Source: Zanthoxylum bungeanum
Taxonomy: Eukaryota; Streptophyta; Magnoliopsida; Sapindales; Rutaceae
Direction of reading: 5' to 3'
Length of the DNA: 64,000 bases
NCBI GenBank assembly: GCA_019454045.1
Contig: SKCR01035554.1
Coordinates: 1 to 64,000, forward strand
Numbering within the stretch: position 1 is the stretch's first letter; each line of letters opens with the position of its first letter. Positions 54,138 through 64,000 of this stretch are shown here, one piece after another. The translations under genes were made by a program, and so were the position numbers. The notes under the pieces are model-generated. The model ran no database searches. It saw only the letters and a list, made by a program, of their open reading frames with translations, and was not told where the DNA came from.

Positions 54138-57100
54138 TCAACTAGAATTTTGGTTAGAAGAGTACCAGAGTTTTTTCTGGCAAATCAACATCTTCTCCTT
54201 CTCAACATGGTATTCAGTGTCCTCCGTATGACAGCTCCACCTCATCCCCTTAGCAATGGTAGAGACGGCATCGATAAAATAGCTGGATTCCCGTATTATT
54301 GCATATCCGTTGGGACGCAATATTCTATCCATCTCCAATAGCACATACTTCATATCGCATCTGTCAAAGTATGATCAATTGTCAGAAGCAGAGATATTTG
54401 TTAACACTAAGCCCTATTTTCTAAACATTAGTTTATTCCGCTGGATGTGAAGACAAGTCGGATCCCAGTGAGACACTCTTTTCGTTTAATTGCAGTTCTG
54501 GGTTGTAAAATAAAATAGCTATTCAATACCTAGTTGGTTTTCTGCTAACCATCTTGAATTTTCTTGTTATTATCTAGTTTCTATAAAACAAGACATTTCC
54601 ATCATCTTCTGCTAACATTTTGCCGCTGTTGCATACAAACCTCGACAGTGAAATTAAGCTTTTAAGTTTTAACACTCTGCAGTCTGCCCGACACTATAAT
54701 ACTATATAAAGAGCCTAATTCCACATAAAGACACATTACCAAACACTCTCGGGCAAAAATTTCAAATTTACAATTTATATAAAGTATATTTCATGCTATG
54801 TTACCTGTGGCTTTCTGCAGTGAAGAGACCGTCAAGGTGAAGGAGATCATATGTTCTAGGATATGTCGAGAAAGCTTCACACCTAACAAACAATCAGCAC
54901 ATACAGTTACCAACCTAAATATAAAGGAGAGGTAAAATGGAAGACCCATTGCAATTTTTGCCATCCGCATATAGCTTTGAAGTATAAGAATTAATGAATG
55001 CATTCAAAAATTACCAATCATGATAGGTTCCTATGAGTCCACGATCATAAACCACGGCAAGTGTGTTGGCAGCATAAGATGATACCACATTCATAACCCA
55101 CGAGGGATCATCAATTACTGCTGCAGCAAATCCTCCATAGAGCGTATTCATGTCCATCACATTTCTTATCTTATCAGTCCCAATTACAGGGAGTAACTTC
55201 TTGTAATGCTTCACTCTCACCTTCCACTTACTGTCGTCATGCTTGAAAGCGCTAGCACTCCCACCATGAACATCTCCAACGCGTTCAGGTGCAACATGCA
55301 ACCGCTCTGGCCATTTAGGCATGGATTCCAAAACTGATTTCTTTAGATTCGGTCTTGGAACAACAACACAAGGACGAAGAGGAGTATACCATGCTGAATC
55401 TGGTTCAAGGCTGTCATCACACTTAGGCGGGTAGACGTCTGGGTTAGAAAGCTTATTGTAGCAACTGTTATCAGAAGATTTTTGCCACACTGCAATATCA
55501 TCCTTTTTGTTATATAATTTGAAGCACATAGATGTAAGCAATTCCTGTAACTTTTCATAATCTGATCTCTGCTCTTCCACGGTAGTATTCCATCCTCTCC
55601 AGCGGCGTTCGTAGTTAACTGGGGGGCCAGACAAGACCCAGAATCCACCAGGACGGAGTATTCGGTGAATTTCTAGTAGATAAACTCCACCTGAAAGGAA
55701 GACACTTTTGTCATTGAGAGAAACAGCGAATGGTAATCGCAAATGAAATAAAAGTCACAATCTAGTAGCCAAGGAAATATGCACAACTGAAACCTTGAGA
55801 TATCCAATATGTATACGACAAAGCAACATCACACAAAGAAAATACAAAGTTAAAACAACCAATCACCATTTGAATGCCTCATCTATTGATCAAGAACTTT
55901 ATTGACCAAAATATTAACAGACACTTAACGATATCAAGATTTATAGCTGCCTTTATTGCAATGCTATTATAAAATTCCTCTAAAACAAAGAACCATGGTG
56001 ATTTATGTTATTTTGTCTGATTGATATAGCATTGGCAACCGTATCTCATTTGATTACACAATGAAAGTATATGATCATTAATTACCGAATTCTGTCCAGG
56101 GAATAAGGCATCTTGAGCAATGAGCCATATCAAATGAATTTGAGGGGAAAGGTAGGCGTTGTGTAGAAATGATGCCAAGGATTGCGGGAATTCCACGTTC
56201 CAATGCAAACTGGACCTGAGCTTCATGATTATCTCTTGGTGCAAGAGAAACAGTTAAAACTCCACGATCTAATAAATCACCTCCCCAGCTAGCGACCTAT
56301 AACAAAATAGTCATCTACATGAGTGACTTAAGTTTATTATATAAGATAAGCAAGCGGCATAAGTTTATTGTAAGATAAGCAAGCGGCACCATAAAAACAG
56401 ACCATTGATGCAACATTGATTACGACAGTTAAAGAAGTATATGAATTAGACCCAAAAATGAGGGAGGGGGAATAATACTAAACTCACCCCACATCCAGTG
56501 TCAATGGCTGTTCGAACTGTACCATCTTGCATTTCTGGAATCAGATCTCGCATCAAATCAACATAGGCACCAACTCCTCTGGGAAACATTGTACCCCCAC
56601 CAGGAAAGAGGAACTTCTCTCCTTGTTTTCTTAGCCAATTCTGATTTGACTTCTTCTTGTTAATCCAATCATAAGGCACATTCCTGAAACCAGATCCACA
56701 TGTTAAAACTTAATTGACTTAATAGCCAAAATCAGATGCATGACAATACCAGTATCAACATTGAGTAATAGACCATAATACCTGTACCAACATTCATCCC
56801 TGCTCTTTGGCCATTTGATAGGAGACTTATACCCATCAGGAGGGGGGACCAAGCATTCCTTCCTCTCAAAACCTGGAGGGCAGTGGCGTTCCATGAAAGT
56901 AAGCCGGTGCATACCATACTTTTTCCACCTCTGTAGCAATGAATGTTTATCATCAATATGGCCACTTGATATCATATAGCTTTGTAACATCGCCTAGATA
57001 GCTGCAACTATAATAAAAAAAAAAAATTAAGGTATACCTTTGGATCTGTGCATGGAGTGTAGTCTTGATAGTCGTTGCTGCATTCAGGATAGGTAACAGA

Positions 57101-57307
57101 TTTGATCTGAAGTGGAGCAACAGCTGGATCCTTGGGAGATGGGACTGATTTGCGGACATCCCTAACCTCGACTCTGTTTCTCTCAGAACAAAAGATCCCA
57201 CCAAGATAAAACGAAAACCCACATAATACAACAAAAAGTGCAGTCAAAGAGACAATCCTGGACTTTTTATCAGATGGAGCAATTGGTTTCCCATCTTTCT
57301 GCTTCAT
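54138..57307 (-). CDS. PMT21: Probable methyltransferase PMT20/PMT21-like (ERD3-like, DUF248), seven coding exons
   Basis: Putative Golgi type II membrane methyltransferase of the DUF248 family, thought to act on cell-wall polysaccharides. Exons in transcript order are 57307-57038, 56930-56782, 56683-56488, 56296-56086, 55690-55015, 54882-54805 and 54360-54138. All introns are GT-AG, and the joined length is 1803 bases (600 residues plus stop), the usual size. A short basic tail precedes a membrane anchor (about residues 18-39, [17 protein letters not shown]). Then come [38 protein letters not shown], the SAM-binding DTGCGVASWGGD, the HCSRCLIPW motif and [15 protein letters not shown]. The second half contains RNVMDMN and [20 protein letters not shown]. 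No lesion was seen. The PMT20 versus PMT21 choice is tentative; the catalytic role is inferred for the whole family. Confidence 0.92.
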
Positions 57308-58600
57308 TATGCCAGAAATAATTAATTACCTAAATATACAATAGTCAAAAATTAGTCACATTAAAAGCTCCAACTACAGAAATAACTAAATTCCAAGCTC
57401 CAGTTTCATTTCATTCATTATTGTAGATATTAAACTAAGCAACACAAAACATAAAGAAGAGGCGAGTTCAATATTTGGTTAAATTCAATTTCACAACTCA
57501 ATTTGCCTACAAATAATTTTGAGATTATTAATTAGACCCAGTTAACATCAATTTGATTAAACAAAAACCAATCAAATACTACGAGTTTAAGAATATGATT
57601 TACCAGTGCAACAAAAGAAGATGGATTTTTTTTTTTTACATCAATTGCAAAGGCAATGAGATGGATAAAAGCTATAGCTAAGGCTATATAAAGTTGAAGA
57701 ACTGAAATAAATTTAGTAGCATCAATTGTTTCTGATAGCGACTACCGACATGTTATACATTTCTCACATGATATTGGGCCCCAATTCCAACAAACAAAGC
57801 TATCCTAAACATGGTCCCATTTCTCTTTTTACCACCACCAAGTCAAGAAATGGCATAAAGAATCACAAGATCACATCTTGAAACAATTTTTTTTTATTAT
57901 TATTTTAAAAATGAAAAAGAAAACATTAATGTAATCTAATCATTTCCTTGAAACACAAGCAAACATTTTCAAAGATTTCAATTGCGTTAAGTTCATGGTT
58001 TTTTTTTTTTGAAATGGAATGGGTAAAATCTCGACTGTCCGGACTCTTACAAAAAAAAAATACACCACAACTCGACAACTCGAAGTCATGACTTAACAAC
58101 AAGTCAAGGTTCATATTACGTTCATGTTCTCCAAACCAAATTCCGAATATTTTTTTCATAACCAGACTCCTCAGTCGCTAAACGACGTCGTTTTACATGG
58201 GGAAAAAAAAAAACGAAACCCCGAACGAAAACACCCAAAAAAGAAAAACAGAATCCATTTGTTTGATTTACATTTTCAGTAAAAATCAAAACTCTCTACA
58301 AATAGCAAGAGCAAGCAAGCAAAAGGGAATGGCTGGCTTCAAAAACGACACAAAATTAATAAAAATTGATCTGAAAATAGAAGCAAACAAAATCAGATCT
58401 GAGGAATTCTGAAGACGAAACAAGAAGAAGAATAAATTAAGTGTTGATTTGTGTTGTGTACCTTTTTTTTACTCTCTCTCTAAGATGAGACTTGAGAGAG
58501 AAACAGACGGCGACTCGACGGTGATAATAACTGCTCAGATAATCAACTGCGATTATATGTACATCAACTCAAACTCTTTAAATAAGTCTCCTCTTTCATC
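57308..58600 (-). promoter_or_regulatory. Probable 5' UTR with leader intron, and promoter, of the PMT gene
   Basis: On the minus strand, a CT-rich leader around 58540-58462 (TTTCTCTCTCAAGTCTC, AGAGAGAGTAAAAAAAAG) is followed by a donor GTACAC at 58461. An acceptor ATTTAG ends at 57330, 22 bp upstream of the ATG. This gives a leader intron of about 1.1 kb. A TATA-like TTATTTAAAG lies near 58570-58580 on the minus strand. All of this is inferred from motifs. Confidence 0.5.
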
Positions 58601-59558
58601 GCCGTCTGTTCTGCAAGCTGACAGCTGTTCTTTTGTCTCTCTCCGAAAATTGCTTATTTTAATATTATGGGTTTTGCTAAATGTACATGTAACACGGGAT
58701 CGGCACATTAATGATACGGTTGGTTAAGAAAATCATCGGATATTATAAATTATGAAATAAACGATATATTATATAAGTTAACGTCAAAAAATAATTTTAT
58801 ATTCTAATATTATGATCTTATGAGTGTTGATGTTAATATTAATTTATATGTTTAATGAAATATTAAAACGTTAACGATTGACGCTCGTCCAAAACGGATA
58901 GTAAAATTAAAAGGTTGTTGAAGTTTTCAAGTCCAATAGTTTTATTTTTTAAGTTAAATTGTTATTATTTTACATTTAATATTAATATTATTTAGATATT
59001 TTCGACAATTGTTTTCTTGCACTTAGATACTTAGCGTTTATCGTGAACACAATAACTTATATTTTAGAGATGTGTTCTTCTTATGATCCTCTTGAATTTG
59101 AGAAATGTCCTTTCATTACTCTAATTCTCACACTAGAAATAAGACCAGATTATCGGCGAAGCGAACAACTCGATCTTTGAAACATACTATAATTTTAGAT
59201 GATGAAGAATCGATATCGAGATGTCAAACTTTTCCATTGATATGAGCTTTTGGAAGAAAAAAATCAACATGTTATTCCTATAATAAATTTTATCTGTCGG
59301 GCGACAACGATACTACTCGGAATGTAAATAATTTTTTTTTTCTACTATATAAATGACTAATTACCATCTGGCATGCAAAGAGAGTCCAGGGTATGTTGAT
59401 GGGGGCGCCCTTACAATAACATTACCTGCACACCCGCAAAGCGACGGTGCCGCCTTTAATGCAATTCGTTTAAATTGCATTTGGCACCAAAACAATGACT
59501 CTTTTTTATTTTCTGCTCCCCCCCAATATATATATTATAAATTGTAAACTATATTGAT
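58601..59558. other. Intergenic stretch upstream of the PMT gene
   Basis: AT-rich with no recognised gene. The frame at 59353-59547 has no family I recognise. Confidence 0.45.
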
Positions 59559-60027
59559 TAGAGGTGTTCAGAGGATCGGATCAACCCGTAATCCGATCCG
59601 TTCCGACATGATCAGACCCGACCCGACCCGCGCAGGTTCAAAAAAAATTCACAAAATTTCAACCTGACCCGACTCGACCCGAAATTTTTGGGTTGGGCAA
59701 TGGGTTTGATACTAAAACCCGACCCGACCCTATAATATTTTTCTAAAATTTTTATTATTTTTCTAAAAAATTTATTATTTTTTTAAAGTTTTTACTATTA
59801 TTTCATTTGTTTATTACTTTTTTGTATTAAAATTTTATATATATGATAATTTTTGAGACATAAAATAACTAATATTTATATTTCAAAATAATCAATTCAT
59901 TAAAAAATTTATTTTTTAATGACCCGACGACCCGACCCAAATCCGATCGGGTTCACATTCGCGTGACCCGACCTGATCGGATATCACAAAATTCCAAAAA
60001 AACCCGACCCGACCCGTGAACACCCTA
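59559..60027. mobile_element. hAT-type MITE (GGGTCG-rich family), copy 3, inverted
   Basis: Starts TAGAGGTGTTCA and ends TGAACACCCTA. It has CCCGACCCGACCC-rich ends, and its AT-rich core is the reverse complement of the core of copy 1 (641-1071), for example TTTTGAGACATAAAATAAC against GTTATTTTATGTCTCAAAA. The flanking bases no longer form a clear 8-bp duplication. Confidence 0.8.
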
Positions 60028-61360
60028 TTATTATGATTATTATTATTATTATGGGACTAATGTTCTTTATGGGCAATTATGGTTTACAAAAGTAATACTG
60101 TATGAGAATGATTAATTAAGTTAATAAATGGGAACCATAATGACCATAGCTGCTGCCATAATAACCAAACGCCTCCACACTACCATAATAACAAAAACTG
60201 TATGAGAATGATTAATTATAATAACCTTCCTTCTAGAGCACCCCCAAATAAAAAAAATAATAATAAAATAGCCCACCATGTGAAAGGTAACAATATCACA
60301 TGTGAATGTACACTTTTCTTCTCGCTCATCAACTTGGCACATATATTTCACCATTAAATATTGTCCTTATAAATATTAAACTAAAGTTCGAATTCAAGAT
60401 ATGTGTTTTTTTTTTTTTTAAGAATTTGAAATAATCGAGGGATTTATCAATTCCGTTTAAACTCTGGTCGAATGATTTAATGGTAGAATTTTCATAATAT
60501 TGTAGAAAGAATAATTAACATTCAGAGGTTAGATCAAAAGGGAATCTAAAATTTCCACCAAAACCTTATGACCTAAAAATAATATCACTAACCAGATGAA
60601 TCCTTAACCAACTTAGGCAGTCGGTTATGGCCTCACTCAAAGTAGATGGCCCCATAAAAAAAAAAATTTGCATATAAATTTTATGCACAAATTTTAGTGT
60701 ATTATGAAATTTTTATTTAAAAAAATAATAATAAAATTTTCTTAATTGATTAGTCAATTGTAATATAAATTTATTAGAATTATTAAATTATTACATTTTA
60801 ATAAATATTTACTTAGATCGTTCTTATTTTCCAAACAAATAATTTAATTATTAATTTTTTTTTTTTATCAAAGCTCACTACACTTTAATTTTTCACAGCT
60901 TTTTAACATCCAAACACTGAAGTATCAGAGATTCCTTCACAAATACTCCACCAATGACCAACATAATATTTGATATCAGGATGTTCCGTCTTGTATTAAT
61001 CTCGTCTTATTTTAATTATGATTCTAAATAAAAAAATTATAATATCTTATCCCGATCATTTTTTAAAATCAAAATAAAAAATCATCATAAATATTAATTG
61101 AAATTAACAACACGAAATTAGAAATTTTCTACCAACCCTAAACATCAGCGTCAAATCAAAATATTAGTCCCCTCAGTTGCCATCAAACGCTGTCTATTTT
61201 TGAACTTCGATCGATGGTATTGGTATCTATTACTATCACGGGTTTGAAAATATTTGAATCAATTTGTATTTTTGCATAATCACCCTTTTATTATTTTTGT
61301 TTTTGTTTTTGTTTTTTTAAATTTGTTTGTATTATTGTATATGTTAAATAGGAGGTGGTA
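60028..61360. other. AT-rich intergenic stretch
   Basis: No supported gene. A 20-bp phrase, CTGTATGAGAATGATTAATT, occurs twice (about 60099 and 60199). T- and A-runs are frequent. Confidence 0.5.
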
Positions 61361-61364
61361 TATC

Positions 61365-61464
61365 ATGTGCCGGGTGTATACACATTCTCTCTCACAACAG
61401 GCGGGTCCCACAACTGTGTGGGGCCCGCCTGTTGTGAGAGAGAAGGTGTATACACCCGGCACAT
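61365..61464. repeat. Near-perfect 48-bp hairpin with a 4-base loop
   Basis: Arm 61365-61412 (ATGTGCCGGGTGTATACAC...GGTCCCACA) pairs with 61417-61464 at 46 of 48 positions. One of the two mismatches would be a G-U pair in RNA. It is far richer in GC than its surroundings. It could be a tiny foldback MITE or give a small-RNA precursor if transcribed. No clear target duplication. Confidence 0.85.
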
Positions 61465-62369
61465 AATATAATTTTCGGTTAAATAGAGATCGACATAAGG
61501 AGCACAAAGTTTTGTGTTTCTTCATTTTGGTCCCCCGGGTTTTATAAAATAAAAATCGTTGCCGGTTGGTTGGCGTTCGAATATTGTCAAACATTTAATA
61601 TATTTATTTCATAAATGGCAAATTGTATTTTATTGTATGCTCTCACAATTTTATTTTCTTCCACATTTCATTCAAACAACTTAGTTGGATCCCATCATTA
61701 TGTTAATGTCTTTTCCTTTTTGGTGTGGACCATTTTATTAAATTATTATGATCTTTATTATAAATACCCTCATTTCTATTTTTTTAAAAAATTATTTACA
61801 CCTTGTTAGACTCCTAAAACTTTCATTTGTCAAAGTTTGGTTTTTTTAGAATAAAAAAAAAATTGATTTCAAATATAATATTATTTTGTAAATATAGTCC
61901 ATAAATAGATATTGTAAAACTTTGATATTTAACCCTCATATTCCTATTTTTAGAGCAATATTAGTTAAATTTGCTAAACACTCTCTCAACATTAATTTTT
62001 TTCTAATACTCAAAATAATAAATTCAAAAAAAAATTGAATATTTAAAATTGAAAAATTTCGATATTAAGAGAGTATAATCTATATTATTCATATTTTTAA
62101 GTCTTTAACCCTTAGAAATCTACTCTAATTAAACTTTTTTTGACCCCAGTTTCATAACTTTGCCATGTGGGACCCTTTAATTTGTATATAGTATACGACT
62201 TTATTTAAAGATTAAAAAAAAAAAAAAAAAAAAGAGGGAGAGAGAATAAAATAAAAAAGAAATAAAATGCACCGACAGTCGTCTGCCTTTATTCCTTGCT
62301 TGTGAAATGTCATGCATATAATAAATGTTCTTTATTCTTTATTGTATATTTATGTACTGTCCCTATGAG
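61465..62369. other. AT-rich intergenic stretch
   Basis: No recognised gene or element; long A-run near 62214-62233. Confidence 0.5.
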
Positions 62370-62530
62370 ACGTGGTTCGGTAATGTATGATTCAGAATTT
62401 CACTTTAAGATACTGGGTTCGAATTCAGAAAGTACGTTTCTTGTAAGAATATGGGACATCGGGGGATTTTATCTCTTTAAGCAAATATGGTTGGCGGCGA
62501 GAGTTTCTAATGATTCAAAAAAAAAAAAGG
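62370..62530 (+). repeat. SINE-like repeat, copy 3
   Basis: Contains a good box B match, GGGTTCGAATTC (about 62420), followed by ACGTTTCTTGTAAGAATATGGGAC, in the same order as the copies at 395-590 and 1478-1690. An A-run ends it at about 62518-62528. Confidence 0.5.
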
Positions 62531-62569
62531 TTATACATATGTACTGAAAATGTAAAGATAAATAAGTAA

Positions 62570-62660
62570 AATCTTCAACTGTCTCAAACTCTTACAAGAA
62601 GTGTACCCATAAATTCGATCTTAAGATTTGGGCTATGCCACCAAGTCACACCCTCTTTGG
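62570..62660 (-). repeat. SINE-like repeat fragment, inverted
   Basis: On the minus strand it reads GTGTGACTTGGTGGCATAGC (box A-like), then AGATCGAATTTATGG (box B-like) and ACTTCTTGTAAGAGTTTGAG. It faces the plus-strand copy about 40 bp away. A similar fragment may lie near 58005-58070. Confidence 0.45.
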
Positions 62661-63399
62661 GGACATCTTATACTTCTCGTATGTATGTTATTAACTAATT
62701 AAATTCTAATTAGTTGTCCCATTTTTTATGGTTGGAAAATGAGCCGGACTTCGAAAATAAATCCTTAAATTCAAATGTTATTTGTTAATATTTTCAAAAT
62801 ATTAGAAAAACTCATTTTATAAAATTTTAAATTGATGAACTTAGTGTGTTTTTTCGGACTTGAACTTAAATAAAAAAAATATTTAAAATATAATTCCGGT
62901 GAATGCAACTCTATCATTTTTTAATTAAAGATACACATTGACATTATTAAAGTGTAATTAAATATTAACAGGCGAATTTAATTACTGCATTGTCAACCGA
63001 CCGACAGTTTTTGGAAGTAATATACCCTTACTCTTTGTAATATTTTTCCTTTTCTTTGGCAAAAAAAAGTACATAAATGTAAATCAAATTCAAGTTAAAT
63101 ATTGTTTGTGAGTAAATCAAACCTATATTTAGCTTTCTCTTGAGTAAATATTGATAAATAATTAGTTGTGAACAAGGTAAAATGTTATAAAAAGAATGGT
63201 AAAATATTGTAGGAAATAATAAGTACATGCGTTGAGATTCTTTAGAGTTCAAATAAGTTTGTACAAAGAGAAAATCCGTATTCACATATAAAAAAAAATT
63301 GTTGCGTTTACGTATTCGTAATCGAAATTAGATGGAATTGGAATGGGTTGAAATGAGAATAATATATCGGAATCGAAATGAAGTAATATTATCATGGAT

Positions 63400-64000
63400 G
63401 TATTTATTTACAAAAATACATTTAGTTATAATTTTATATTAATTTATTACTTATTATTCATTTTTAATGTATTAAATTACTAAATTTAAAATTTTCTTTT
63501 ATTAAATTATTATTTTATTAAAATATTAAATATCATTTCATTATTAAATATTGATTAATTTTATTGATTATTTATAATTTAAGTATTTATTAAGTATTAC
63601 TTTATTAATTAATTATTAATGTATTAAATTACTAAATATTAAATTATCATTTTATTAAAATATTAAACATCATTTTATTATTAATCACTGATTAATTTTA
63701 TTTATTATTTATAATTTAAGTATTAATTAATTATTAATACATTAAATTACTAAATATTAAAATATTATTTTATTAAAATATTAAATGATTATTTTATTAA
63801 AGTATTAAATATTATTTTATTATTGATTATTGATTAATTTTATTTATTATATATAAATTAAGTATTAATTAATTATTACTTTATTAATTAATTATTAAAT
63901 ATTATTTTATTATTTTATTAAATTATTATTCTATTAAAATGTTAAAAATTATTTTATTATTAATTATTAATTATTGATTAATTACTAATTATTAATGTAT
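63400..64000. repeat. Very AT-rich imperfect tandem repeat
   Basis: Almost pure A/T sequence in which ATTAAATTACTAAAT recurs near 63471, 63623 and 63741, among many TTATTAAAATATTAAA phrases. It runs off the end of the window. No gene; it may be an AT-rich satellite or matrix-type sequence. Confidence 0.7.

Noticed and set aside
59353..59547. 64-residue plus-strand frame beside the third hAT MITE
   Set aside because: No family support and ends in AT-repeat sequence.

Overview
This is a stretch of plant nuclear DNA, most likely from a eudicot. It is AT-rich and holds two intron-containing plant genes. The rest is mostly transposable elements of plant type: Athila and Tat Ty3/gypsy, Ale-like Ty1/copia, an L1-type LINE, hAT and Mutator MITEs and SINE-like repeats. 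Nothing bacterial, viral or organellar was seen.

Host genes. (1) A MscS-like mechanosensitive channel gene of the MSL10 type on the plus strand has five exons, 3091-4337, 23262-23385, 23993-24286, 24739-24941 and 25558-25885. They join in frame to a 731-residue protein. Intron 1 is about 18.9 kb and is filled by nested transposons. (2) A Golgi-type DUF248 putative methyltransferase of the PMT20/PMT21 (ERD3-like) group on the minus strand has seven coding exons between 57307 and 54138. They join in frame to 600 residues, and a leader intron in the 5' UTR is likely.

Layout. 1-3090: SINE-like pieces, two hAT MITEs lying side by side and sharing a triplicated 8-bp target site, one small Mutator-type MITE, then the MSL promoter. 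4338-23261 (intron 1): a hAT MITE fragment, a 5'-truncated Tat gypsy element with its tandem-repeat 3' region, a 2.47-kb solo LTR and a second LTR-like insertion inside that element, another hAT MITE, and two almost identical 2.44-kb Ale-like copia units in tandem. 26037-30762: a young 4.7-kb non-autonomous Tat-like element about 150 bp past the MSL stop codon. 31085-33802: a truncated Athila element on the minus strand. 34274-35455: a Mutator-type element with very long inverted repeats. 35616-44995: a 9.4-kb Athila-type element with 2.07-kb LTRs and no pol. 45600-52505: an inverted-repeat element split by a 5.8-kb L1-type LINE. 54138-58600: the methyltransferase gene. 58600-64000: AT-rich intergenic DNA with a third copy of one hAT MITE family, a nearly perfect 48-bp hairpin and SINE-like pieces.

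The most interesting object is the Athila-type element at 35616-44995. Where pol should be, it carries an intronless, frameshifted copy of a LOG (LONELY GUY) cytokinin-activating enzyme gene with its PGGxGT motif kept, and next to it the decayed tail of what looks like a second LOG copy. The U3 part of each LTR has a dense run of ACGT-core motifs (G-box and TGACGTCA type) just upstream of a TATA box. A hormone-metabolism gene fragment has therefore been taken up by a retroelement whose promoter looks like a bZIP-target cluster. Whether it is transcribed or acts on host cytokinin genes cannot be told from sequence alone. All coordinates, identities and splice sites were read by eye.
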